Shown one piece after another: positions 6,856 through 12,332 of a stretch of DNA of 12,332 nucleotides. This stretch comes from Desulfuromonadales bacterium. Its GTDB lineage: Bacteria > Desulfobacterota > Desulfuromonadia > Desulfuromonadales > UBA2294. The notes under the pieces were generated by a model. It saw only the letters and a program-made list of their open reading frames with translations, had not been told where the DNA came from and did not search any database. The position numbers and the translations under genes were made by a program. Within the stretch, counting starts at the first letter, position 1, and every line of letters starts with the position of its first letter. The stretch covers positions 1-12,332 of the forward strand of contig JAUVAJ010000014.1 in assembly GCA_030591795.1 (NCBI GenBank). The letters run 5' to 3'.

Positions 6856-6884
6856 TTGACAAGGTATATTCTCAAGCCAATAAT
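6856..6884 (+). promoter_or_regulatory. Sigma70-type promoter of hslO
   Basis: A perfect TTGACA (6856-6861) and AATAAT (6879-6884, 5 of 6) are spaced by the ideal 17 bp. Transcription would start near 6891, leaving a leader of about 18 nt that holds the AGGAG (6899-6903) before the ATG at 6909. The -10 does not look like a heat-shock sigma32 site (CCCCAT-type), although hslO is heat-induced in E. coli. Confidence 0.7.
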
Positions 6885-6908
6885 ACGCTCACTTTATCAG
6901 GAGCTGAC

Positions 6909-7775
6909 ATGAATGATCATCTGTTACGCATAACCTCACGGGACGGTAGCCTGCGTGCCGTTGCGGCCGTCACCACCGGACTATGTGAAACTGCCCGCCA
7001 ACTGCATGAAACAGATCCTACTGCCACGGTTGCGCTGGCACGTGTGGTCACCGGAACAGCCCTGCTTGGCGCGATGCTCAAAAACGACCAACGCCTGGCC
7101 ATGATTGTTGAAGGGAACGGACCGCTACAGAAACTGCATGCCGAAACTGACGCTGCCGGTCATGTCCGTTGTTCAATAAAACAACCGCTGGCCGGGCTGC
7201 CGCCGCGTAATAACCGCTTCGATGTTGCCAACGCCATCGGGCAGGCCGGCTTCCTCAGCGTGATCAAAGATCTCGGACTGAAAGAACCTTATCGGGGCAC
7301 GGTCCAGTTGCAGACCAGTGAAATCGGCGACGATATCGCTTACTACCTGACCACCTCTGAGCAGATTCCCTCTTCGGTAGCCCTCGGGGTCAGCCTCTCT
7401 GCAGAGGCCACTATTCAAGCTGCCGGCGGGTTGTTGATTCAGGCCTTGCCCGGTTGCGACGAAACCCTGCTTGACAGCGTCGAGTCACGACTAATCGCCA
7501 TGCCCTCCATCTCCGAGCAACTACAGGCCGGCAACACACCGGCACAGATAATATCGAGTGTTTTTGGCGAGATCCCTTTTACCGAACACCAACAGCTGCC
7601 ACTCACCTTCCGTTGTAATTGCAGCCGCAAACAGGTAGCCGGCATTCTGCTTGCCCTCGGACCGGAGGAACTACGAGCCGCTGCAGCCGGAGATGAAAAC
7701 GTGGTGATTACCTGCGAGTATTGCCGTAAAACCTACAACTTCTCACCGGAAGAGGTTGCCGAACTCCTTAATTGA
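6909..7775 (+). CDS. hslO: Hsp33, redox-regulated holdase chaperone
   Basis: Hsp33 is a cytoplasmic, ATP-independent chaperone that is inactive when its four cysteines hold zinc and becomes active on oxidation or unfolding. The 288-residue product has the usual length. The N-terminal core includes the conserved TGTALLGAMLK (48-58) and the segment VEGNGPLQKLHAETDAAGHV (67-86). The C-terminal redox switch is intact, with C236-N-C238 (RCNCSRKQ) and C269-E-Y-C272 (TCEYCRKTY). An AGGAG lies 5 nt before the ATG, and a good promoter is just upstream. It is a single-gene unit on the plus strand. Its last 43 bases overlap the 3' end of the convergent lipoprotein gene, and no terminator is visible there. 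An oxidative-stress chaperone is consistent with, but does not prove, a mostly anaerobic host. Confidence 0.96.
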   Translation: MNDHLLRITSRDGSLRAVAAVTTGLCETARQLHETDPTATVALARVVTGTALLGAMLKNDQRLAMIVEGNGPLQKLHAETDAAGHVRCSIKQPLAGLPPRNNRFDVANAIGQAGFLSVIKDLGLKEPYRGTVQLQTSEIGDDIAYYLTTSEQIPSSVALGVSLSAEATIQAAGGLLIQALPGCDETLLDSVESRLIAMPSISEQLQAGNTPAQIISSVFGEIPFTEHQQLPLTFRCNCSRKQVAGILLALGPEELRAAAAGDENVVITCEYCRKTYNFSPEEVAELLN

Positions 7776-8221
7776 AAACGAATTTCCAACGGCGCACCGG
7801 CACTCTCATCGACAACCAACTGCAACCGCTCTGCAGTCACGCCACGATTCAGGAACAACCGCTGCAACAACTCCCGGCGCTTTTCCGCCAGAGTCCGATC
7901 ATAATCTCCAGCGTGTCCGGAAGAGCGGACCCTGGCCTCACCGTAAATCGCTTCAGATTGCAACATCCAGTTCATCAACGGCTCGAGGACTTCCATCCCG
8001 CCGGGAAACGGTAGCACCGCCCCCGGTGCAAACAGCACATCTCCCGGATAAGCCACGGTCATACTGTTCAGGTCAACTACGGCTCCGGGCAGCGTCAAAA
8101 GCTGCTGATTCAAAGCCTCTACGTCGACCTTACTTGTGCCTGGACCGGTGGCGGCAACACACCCGCCCAATACGAAGGCGCACAAAATCAGCAATAGTTT
8201 TTTATAAAGAGTCTGTTTCAT
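7733..8221 (-). CDS. Small OmpA-like lipoprotein
   Basis: The product has 162 residues. The N-terminus MKQTLYKKLLLILCAFVLGG is a lipoprotein signal with cleavage before Cys21 (LGGC). Residues about 50-157 resemble an OmpA/MotB C-terminal fold: a DVLFAPGA strand, the long helix MEVLEPLMNWMLQ, and SSGHAGDYDRTLAEKRREL, which corresponds to the GHTD...LSxxRA region. The loop between GH and the RRE helix is about four residues shorter than in OmpA, and the Asp that contacts peptidoglycan appears to be replaced (GHAG), so peptidoglycan binding is doubtful. It lies 43 bp after the Gx-transporter gene and ends the minus-strand cluster. A TATAAT lies 9 nt upstream of its ATG, and no clear ribosome binding site is seen. 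It should sit in a membrane facing the periplasm. The family call is moderate and the function is unknown. Confidence 0.7.
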   Translation of the reverse strand: MKQTLYKKLLLILCAFVLGGCVAATGPGTSKVDVEALNQQLLTLPGAVVDLNSMTVAYPGDVLFAPGAVLPFPGGMEVLEPLMNWMLQSEAIYGEARVRSSGHAGDYDRTLAEKRRELLQRLFLNRGVTAERLQLVVDESAGAPLEIRFQLRSSATSSGEKL

Positions 8222-8230
8222 GATGGAAGA

Positions 8231-8257
8231 ATTATAGCAGAATCATTGTGACAACAA
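8231..8257 (-). promoter_or_regulatory. Possible internal promoter for the OmpA-like lipoprotein gene
   Basis: On the minus strand a perfect TATAAT (8231-8236) lies 9 nt before the start codon. TTGTTG (8252-8257) is 15 bp upstream of it, a short spacing. If used, the transcript would have almost no leader, which agrees with the missing ribosome binding site. The match could be chance in an AT-rich gap. Confidence 0.3.
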
Positions 8258-8264
8258 CAGTCGC

Positions 8265-8834
8265 TTAGTTTTTAGCTATTGGTGCGTTGGTGACGGAAAA
8301 TACCGGGTGATCACGCAGGCTGTCAATCAGGTACGAAGCGACCAGACCATTGAGCAGGCCAGCCAGAATTGAAAACAGGGTCATAAGCGGCAACAACGTC
8401 CACAGGCTTTCATGCCTGATCAGAACAAGCCAGGCACAAAAAAACTGTCCCATAGTATGCCCGACCGCGCCAAGTACTGAGACACCAACCGGGCCGATAC
8501 GAGGCCCAGCCAGCTGCCGACTACCAGTCATCACAGCTGTAGCCAGCACACCACCGGCGAGTGACAGGAGAAACCGGGGTGACAGAAAGGATCCGAGAAT
8601 AATAGAGCCGACCACGATCCGCGTCAAATTGACGCTCCAGGCCGCGCGGCCATCAATCAAAAACAGGGCCAGCAGGGCGACGATATTAGCCATGCCAAGA
8701 CGAAACCAGGGGGTTGGCGATGGCAGCAGGAACTCCAGCGCATGCAGTGCGATCGCCATCGCCGCAAACAGCGCCAACAGCAAACGACGCCGTGCCCGCT
8801 GTAACCGGAACGGATCAACGGCTGAGGACATCAT
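8265..8834 (-). CDS. Gx transporter family membrane protein
   Basis: The 189-residue hydrophobic protein matches the family named heptaprenyl diphosphate synthase component I or Gx transporter (PF07456), an S-component-like group. Conserved family blocks are LPSPTPWFRLGMANIVAL (37-54), NLTRIVVGSIILGSFLSPRF (69-88), SLAGGVLATAVM (91-102) and VSVLGAVGHTMGQ (118-130). About five membrane helices are predicted from hydrophobicity. The name 'prenyl synthase' is historical; the likely job is membrane uptake or handling of a small molecule such as a flavin or quinone precursor. In Gram-positive flavin-based electron transfer loci the related protein is EetB. The start overlaps the end of the NusG-II gene by 20 bp (or 17 bp if the second Met is used), which points to translational coupling. 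The substrate is not known. Confidence 0.85.
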   Translation of the reverse strand: MMSSAVDPFRLQRARRRLLLALFAAMAIALHALEFLLPSPTPWFRLGMANIVALLALFLIDGRAAWSVNLTRIVVGSIILGSFLSPRFLLSLAGGVLATAVMTGSRQLAGPRIGPVGVSVLGAVGHTMGQFFCAWLVLIRHESLWTLLPLMTLFSILAGLLNGLVASYLIDSLRDHPVFSVTNAPIAKN

Positions 8835-9210
8835 AGCCGACCTCGCTTTGTGACAACGTTCCAGGAATCATCAGCAAAATCCGGTTAGGTACACAGGCGA
8901 TAATTTCCCCCGAATGACGAATTGTTCCCATGCCGATACAAATCTTGGCCCGACAGGGTGACGCAACCACCCGTGCGCCGCCATCATGCAACAACAACTC
9001 CGTATCACCCAGGGGACCGGGCAACAGTACAGTCTGCTCCGAACCGAGCCGGGCCCGAAAGAAAATTTCGCCATTGCGCTCAGCCACCAGCCATCTACCG
9101 GGACCGGCCGTTTGCGACCGCCACAGGCCGAGCAGACAAAACAGCAGCAAGAGCAGCACAATCCAGCGATCAAGCAGGGTCAGACGTAACCAGAGCTTCT
9201 TCAAGGCCAT
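8815..9210 (-). CDS. NusG domain II-containing membrane-anchored protein
   Basis: The 131-residue protein has a basic N-terminus, one membrane helix at about 14-30 (DRWIVLLLLLFCLLGLW), and a small extracytoplasmic domain of the NusG-domain-II family (PF07009). The family core is clear: SPCRAKICIGMGTIRHSG (84-101) followed by IIACVPNRILLMIPG (103-117), with three cysteines (C86, C91, C106). The name reflects fold likeness only; it has no KOW or transcription function. Related single-pass proteins occur next to ApbE and Gx-family genes in many anaerobes, and EetA of Gram-positive extracellular electron transfer loci is of this type. It overlaps apbE by 10 bp upstream and the Gx gene by 20 bp downstream, so the three are probably made together and may form one membrane complex. 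Confidence 0.85.
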   Translation of the reverse strand: MALKKLWLRLTLLDRWIVLLLLLFCLLGLWRSQTAGPGRWLVAERNGEIFFRARLGSEQTVLLPGPLGDTELLLHDGGARVVASPCRAKICIGMGTIRHSGEIIACVPNRILLMIPGTLSQSEVGYDVLSR

Positions 9211-10199
9211 TGCAATATCTCCTGCAACCCCTTAGTCATTACCGGTCGACCATCAGCGGCAATGATCAGCCCTTCGACTCCGGGTTGTGCAGTCAGCAAC
9301 GCCAGCCCTGCTTCGGGACCGAGGACAAACGCCGCCGTCGCCAGAGCATCAGCCAGTGCGGCGCTATCTGCAACCACGGTCACCGATTGACAACCGTCGG
9401 CCGGATAGCCACTCCGGGCATCAAGGATATGATGATATCTCTGCCCTTCGATTTCAATAGACCGCTCATAGTCGCCCGAGGTAACCACCGCCCGGTCAGA
9501 CAGTTCAAGCCTGACCAGCACCTCACCCGGTCGGCGTGGATGCTGAATGCCGATTCGCCACGGACGACCGCGATGATCACCGATCAAGCGCAAATCACCG
9601 CCGGCATTGACCGTAGCGTGCTTGACACCGGCCTGCATGAGGATAGCAACCGCCCGATCGACCGCATACCCTTTGGCCACCCCACCCAGATCAACCTCCA
9701 ACCGGGGATGACTCTTGACCACGCGCCCTTGTTGCAGCGAAACATCATCTGGACCTACGCCTTGCAGAGCAGCTGCAATCTCCTCTGCCTCCGGCAGTCG
9801 CGGCTCTCCTGCGGCAAAACCCCAAAGCCGAATAAGGCGCCCCAGACCAAGATCGAAAGCACCGTTACTTACCGCCGCCACCTCTTGGCCGATAGCAATC
9901 ACCTCAAGCGTCTCACGGCTTGGTGCAACAGACTCATCCGGCAATGATAATCTGGAAATTTCACTGTTTGATCGGTGCGGGGAGAGTAGCTCTTCGAGGC
10001 GGGCCATCTCGGCAAAAACCTGATCGACAGCCGGTTGGAACCGGTCAGCATCGTCAGCCAGCACCCTGATTTCAACCACGGTGCCCATCAGCATCCGGGT
10101 GCGAATCAGCTGCTGTGAATCGCTGGCCAGTTTCGGCATGGTCAGCCAGAGCAGAGCCACACCCATAACCGTCAGCAGGATGGAAAGACGCCGGGACAC
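9201..10199 (-). CDS. apbE: FAD:protein FMN transferase (ApbE)
   Basis: ApbE attaches FMN from FAD to a Thr or Ser of extracytoplasmic proteins, such as NqrC, RnfG and FMN-binding reductases. The 332-residue protein starts with a GTG 2 nt after the rimO stop, with GAGAGG inside the rimO end as ribosome binding site. The N-terminus has a signal-anchor (about 6-21) without a lipobox cysteine, so it acts in the periplasm. Family motifs are in order: MGT (38-40), HRSNSEIS (75-82), GAFDLGLGRLIRLWGF (113-128), DLGGVAKGYAVDRAV (170-184), NAGGDLRLIG (198-207), VVTSGDYER (238-246), YHHILDARSGYP (255-266), and VTVVADSAALADALATAAFV (273-292), with the Mg-binding D284/T288 region. All key parts are present. 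The protein is coupled to the NusG-II gene downstream. No protein with the FMN-acceptor motif D-G-x-T/S-G-A-T is seen in this window, so its target is elsewhere. Confidence 0.95.
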   Translation of the reverse strand: MSRRLSILLTVMGVALLWLTMPKLASDSQQLIRTRMLMGTVVEIRVLADDADRFQPAVDQVFAEMARLEELLSPHRSNSEISRLSLPDESVAPSRETLEVIAIGQEVAAVSNGAFDLGLGRLIRLWGFAAGEPRLPEAEEIAAALQGVGPDDVSLQQGRVVKSHPRLEVDLGGVAKGYAVDRAVAILMQAGVKHATVNAGGDLRLIGDHRGRPWRIGIQHPRRPGEVLVRLELSDRAVVTSGDYERSIEIEGQRYHHILDARSGYPADGCQSVTVVADSAALADALATAAFVLGPEAGLALLTAQPGVEGLIIAADGRPVMTKGLQEILQWP

Positions 10200-10201
10200 A
10201 G

Positions 10202-11551
10202 TCAGTCTGCCTCTCGAGCCTCGACAATTTCGCCGATCAGATCATATTCGGAAGAGTCAGTAATCCGTAGCGCCACGATATCCCCGACATCCGCCTGACC
10301 AGCCGTAATATATACCTGACCATCAACATCCGGCGCCTGGCGAACACTGCGTCCGCGCAGTAGCAGTTCAGTCTCTTCACTGAAACCTTCAACCAGCACC
10401 GGCTCAACCCGGCCAAGCAACTCGCGATTTTTGCGAAATGAAACCCGACTCTGCGCTTTCATCAGCTTATGATAACGGGCGCGCTTTATCCGGACCGGCA
10501 CCTGATTCTGCAACTCGGCAGCCGAGGTCCCCTCTTCCCGGGAATAACGAAAAACGCCGACCCGTTCAAAATGGCCTTCGTTGACAAAGGCGAGGAGCTT
10601 ATTAAACTGGGTATCGGTTTCCCCGGGGAATCCGACGATCAGCGACGTGCGTAGGGTTACATCAGGCAGACGCTGGCGAATGCGCTCAATCAGTTGTCGA
10701 ATTGCTGCTTCATCCACCCGCCGACTCATCAGGGTGAGGATTTCATCGTCTATATGCTGTAGCGGCACATCGAGGTAGTTACATATTTTCTCCTCGGCGG
10801 CAATCAGGTCGAGCAATTCGTCGGTGATGCCATCCGGGTAGGCATAAAGCAAGCGCAGCCACTGTAATCCCTCGATTTTGACCAATTCACGCAACAGTGC
10901 AACCAGCTGACTGCTGCCGCTGCTGTCGACGCCGTAGGCGGTCACATCCTGGGCAATCAAATTGATCTCTTTCACCCCTTCTTCGACCAGCCGCTTTACC
11001 TCGGCGACCACCGAAGCGATCGTGCGCGAACGCAGCACTCCACGCACCTCGGGAATCACGCAGAAAGAACAGCGATTGTCGCACCCTTCGGCGATCTTGA
11101 CGTAGGTGGAATAAAATGGAGAAGAGCGCAGGCGCGGGGTATCATGATCATACAGGTAGTCCGGAGTGCCGATCGCCTGCAGCGATGCAGCGGTATCCCG
11201 ACTCTCGAGAATTTCGACAATGCGCGGCGCATCTCCGGTACCGATAAACAGGTCGACTTCCGGCAGTTCATTGGCCAGCTCGTCCCGATAACGTTGCGGC
11301 ATGCAACCGGCTACAACCAGCAGACGACACTTGCCGGTCTCTTTATGTTCGGCAATATCGAGAATGGTTTCGACCGATTCTTCTTTGGCTTCATCGATAA
11401 ACGAGCAGGTATTGACTACAATAATATCCGCGCTCGCCTCATCGGTGGTAATTTCGTAACGGTCAGCCGGCAGATGACCGAGCATGACTTCGGCATCAAC
11501 CAGATTTTTGGCACAGCCGAGGCTGATCAGACTGACTTTCTGTTTTTTCAC
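10202..11551 (-). CDS. rimO: Ribosomal protein uS12 methylthiotransferase
   Basis: RimO is a radical-SAM enzyme that adds a methylthio group to a conserved Asp of ribosomal protein S12, in the cytoplasm. The N-terminal MTTase domain carries the three cysteines of one 4Fe-4S cluster, in [19 protein letters not shown] and VAGCMPQR. The radical-SAM motif reads [17 protein letters not shown] (CxxxCxxC). Further RimO features are PYxx-like [17 protein letters not shown] and [14 protein letters not shown], and a C-terminal TRAM domain ends the protein. I chose the GTG at 11551 (449 residues, start [12 protein letters not shown]) because AAGGAT lies 9 nt upstream. The TTG at 11557 would have only 3 nt spacing. 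The gene leads the cluster rimO-apbE-NusG-II-Gx, and the apbE start is 2 nt after its stop. Confidence 0.96.
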   Translation of the reverse strand: MKKQKVSLISLGCAKNLVDAEVMLGHLPADRYEITTDEASADIIVVNTCSFIDEAKEESVETILDIAEHKETGKCRLLVVAGCMPQRYRDELANELPEVDLFIGTGDAPRIVEILESRDTAASLQAIGTPDYLYDHDTPRLRSSPFYSTYVKIAEGCDNRCSFCVIPEVRGVLRSRTIASVVAEVKRLVEEGVKEINLIAQDVTAYGVDSSGSSQLVALLRELVKIEGLQWLRLLYAYPDGITDELLDLIAAEEKICNYLDVPLQHIDDEILTLMSRRVDEAAIRQLIERIRQRLPDVTLRTSLIVGFPGETDTQFNKLLAFVNEGHFERVGVFRYSREEGTSAAELQNQVPVRIKRARYHKLMKAQSRVSFRKNRELLGRVEPVLVEGFSEETELLLRGRSVRQAPDVDGQVYITAGQADVGDIVALRITDSSEYDLIGEIVEAREAD

Positions 11552-11560
11552 GTGCAACCG

Positions 11561-11566
11561 ATCCTT
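11561..11566 (-). promoter_or_regulatory. Ribosome binding site that decides the rimO start
   Basis: On the minus strand this reads AAGGAT. It is 9 nt before the GTG at 11551 and only 3 nt before the TTG at 11557, favouring the GTG. Confidence 0.55.
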
Positions 11567-11582
11567 TCCAAGGAGACTGTCT

Positions 11583-11594
11583 GACTATATAGTC
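11583..11594. promoter_or_regulatory. 12-bp palindrome upstream of rimO
   Basis: GACTATATAGTC is a perfect palindrome located about 30 bp upstream of the rimO start, in the only gap ahead of the rimO cluster. Its TATATA core could be part of a -10 region, with the palindrome as an operator. A clear -35 is not seen at the right distance, and a palindrome of 12 bp can occur by chance. Confidence 0.3.
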
Positions 11595-11619
11595 TGTAAG
11601 CCCGTAATATGTAGCACAA

Positions 11620-11652
11620 AAATGCCCCGGAGCAAAGTGTGCCGGGGCATTT
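11620..11652 (-). terminator. Intrinsic terminator after lolA
   Basis: An 11-bp stem (AAATGCCCCGG at 11620-11630 with CCGGGGCATTT at 11642-11652) has an 11-nt loop. On the minus strand it is followed by further Ts (complement of AA at 11618-11619, giving a run of five Ts), a good Rho-independent terminator 22 bp after the lolA stop. It separates lolA from the rimO cluster, so rimO needs its own promoter. Confidence 0.85.
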
Positions 11653-11674
11653 ATTATCAAAACTGTGTCGAGGG

Positions 11675-12332
11675 TCAATACCGCATCTGGCTACCTGGCG
11701 GCCTGACCACTTCAACCCCCGCAGGCAGAATGTAATTAAAGAAACTGTCGCTCATACCACGATTGACCCGCATCCGTGGCTGGTCAAACACAACCAGGGT
11801 AGTGTTGTCGTTCGGATCTACAGCCAAGGTCGAGATGATCGGAAAATATTGGCCGGTAATATTCCTGAGCGTGTAGTCTTGTACCGCCCAGCGACTCACC
11901 ACCACGGTCAAACTCCGGATCGTCGATGTGGTGCGGCGCGGAGTCAAGTACAGGATGTAGTTGCTGTCTGCGTCACGATTCGGGTTGGCCCAACGGATCA
12001 GGAAATCGCGAGAAAGGTTGCCCAACCCGGTCAGAAAAGTCAGAGGGCTATCGGGTTGTGCCTCCGAAACCTGTTCCAGCTCAGTCTGGATCACCTGATT
12101 ATTCTCCGGGATGTAAACCCAGAAGGTTCTGCCGTTGGAAACGATCTCCTGGCGGGTCGGAAAATCATATTCCCAGCGAAAACTGACCAGCGGCACCCGA
12201 TCGGCAACCGGACGGTCAAACTTGAGCATCACCCGGCCGGAGCCTTCCTGAGCCCGGTCGAGCGAGGCGATGGTTGACACCTGGGTGAATTGGGTCTCGA
12301 TATCGTGAATCGCTTCGGCATCCGGGGTGTCG
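11675..12332 (-). CDS. lolA: Outer-membrane lipoprotein carrier protein LolA, 5' end missing
   Basis: LolA is the periplasmic chaperone that takes lipoproteins from the LolCDE complex to LolB or the outer membrane. The frame stays open to the right edge of the window; the GTG at 12280 is an internal Val, and upstream codons give AEAIHDIETQFTQ, the typical N-terminal helix with the F-x-Q pattern. About 219 residues are visible. Family features are GSGRVMLKFDRP and FRWEYDFPTRQEIVSNG, followed by FWVYIPENNQVIQTEL and then LTFLTGLGNLSRDFLI. The C-terminal strands end with FNYILPAGVEVV. The signal peptide lies outside the window. Its presence implies an outer membrane, matching the lipoproteins encoded nearby. 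A strong terminator follows, so it probably ends the preceding operon, which cannot be seen. Confidence 0.9.
   Translation of the reverse strand, partial: DTPDAEAIHDIETQFTQVSTIASLDRAQEGSGRVMLKFDRPVADRVPLVSFRWEYDFPTRQEIVSNGRTFWVYIPENNQVIQTELEQVSEAQPDSPLTFLTGLGNLSRDFLIRWANPNRDADSNYILYLTPRRTTSTIRSLTVVVSRWAVQDYTLRNITGQYFPIISTLAVDPNDNTTLVVFDQPRMRVNRGMSDSFFNYILPAGVEVVRPPGSQMRY

Noticed and set aside
7756..8223. A 155-codon plus-strand frame opposite the OmpA-like lipoprotein
   Set aside because: The opposite strand has a lipoprotein signal with a proper lipobox and an OmpA-like domain, so this is a shadow frame.
8265..8834. Prenyl diphosphate synthase
   Set aside because: It has no Asp-rich DDxxD motifs and is a hydrophobic membrane protein; the family name is historical.
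8350..8853. A 167-codon plus-strand frame opposite the Gx-transporter gene
   Set aside because: It mirrors a membrane-protein gene with conserved blocks; the antisense translation has no support.
8815..9210. Transcription factor NusG
   Set aside because: The protein has a membrane helix and only the extracytoplasmic domain-II fold with Cys motifs. It lacks the NGN and KOW domains of NusG.
8922..9947. A 341-codon plus-strand frame opposite apbE and the NusG-II gene
   Set aside because: Its translation is rich in Arg, Pro, Gln and Thr with no family motif, and it is antisense to two genes with full sets of conserved residues. The GC-rich codon pattern explains the open frame.
11558..11619. 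Definite sigma70 promoter for rimO
   Set aside because: A promoter must be near, but no -35/-10 pair with good spacing could be picked; only the palindrome is reported.

Overview
The window looks like a chromosomal segment of a Gram-negative, probably anaerobic bacterium of the Desulfuromonadales/Geobacter type (Deltaproteobacteria in the old sense). This is inferred from gene content, not from a marker gene. The content includes LolA and lipoprotein genes (an outer membrane), a receiver fused to a PilZ variant of the Myxococcus/delta type, a dCache sensor, a J-domain protein with GspE-N-like repeats, and an ApbE/NusG-II/Gx-transporter cluster. No rRNA, tRNA, CRISPR array, phage gene or transposase gene is visible.

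Layout. (1) 1-1699, + strand: the 3' part of a membrane sensor with a dCache-type extracellular domain that ends soon after its last membrane helix, then a J-domain protein with two C-terminal repeats. (2) 1702-4831, - strand: a probable operon read aroC, then receiver-PilZ protein, then periplasmic substrate-binding lipoprotein, with gaps of 26-27 bp. It is closed by a hairpin whose stem contains the last stop codon. (3) 4775-5105: a 331-bp gap without genes, filled mainly by a 168-bp fold-back element with CTAG-flanked terminal inverted repeats and a shorter related copy. (4) 5106-6695, - strand: a DUF445 membrane protein. (5) 6696-6908: a divergent intergenic region with a 55-bp nested inverted repeat and a good sigma70-like promoter for hslO. 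(6) 6909-7775, + strand: hslO (Hsp33). (7) 7733-11551, - strand: a tight cluster read rimO, apbE, NusG-domain-II protein, Gx-transporter protein, OmpA-like lipoprotein. Gaps are -20 to +43 bp, and the last gene overlaps the hslO 3' end. (8) 11620-12332, - strand: an intrinsic terminator and the 3' part of lolA, cut by the window edge.

How the genes fit together. aroC is the last step of chorismate synthesis. hslO and rimO are housekeeping protein-quality and ribosome-modification genes. ApbE (a flavin transferase acting outside the cytoplasm), the NusG-II protein and the Gx-family membrane protein resemble the FmnB/EetA/EetB components of the flavin-based extracellular electron transfer loci of Gram-positive bacteria. 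Here they are translationally coupled behind rimO, and no FMN-acceptor protein is visible nearby. The receiver-PilZ protein lacks several canonical switch and ligand residues and sits next to an orphan binding protein without transporter genes.

No wholly new system can be proven from this sequence. The items most worth a second look are the fold-back element family, the ApbE/NusG-II/Gx operon, the degenerate receiver-PilZ protein with its orphan binding protein, and the sensor and J-domain pair at the left edge.
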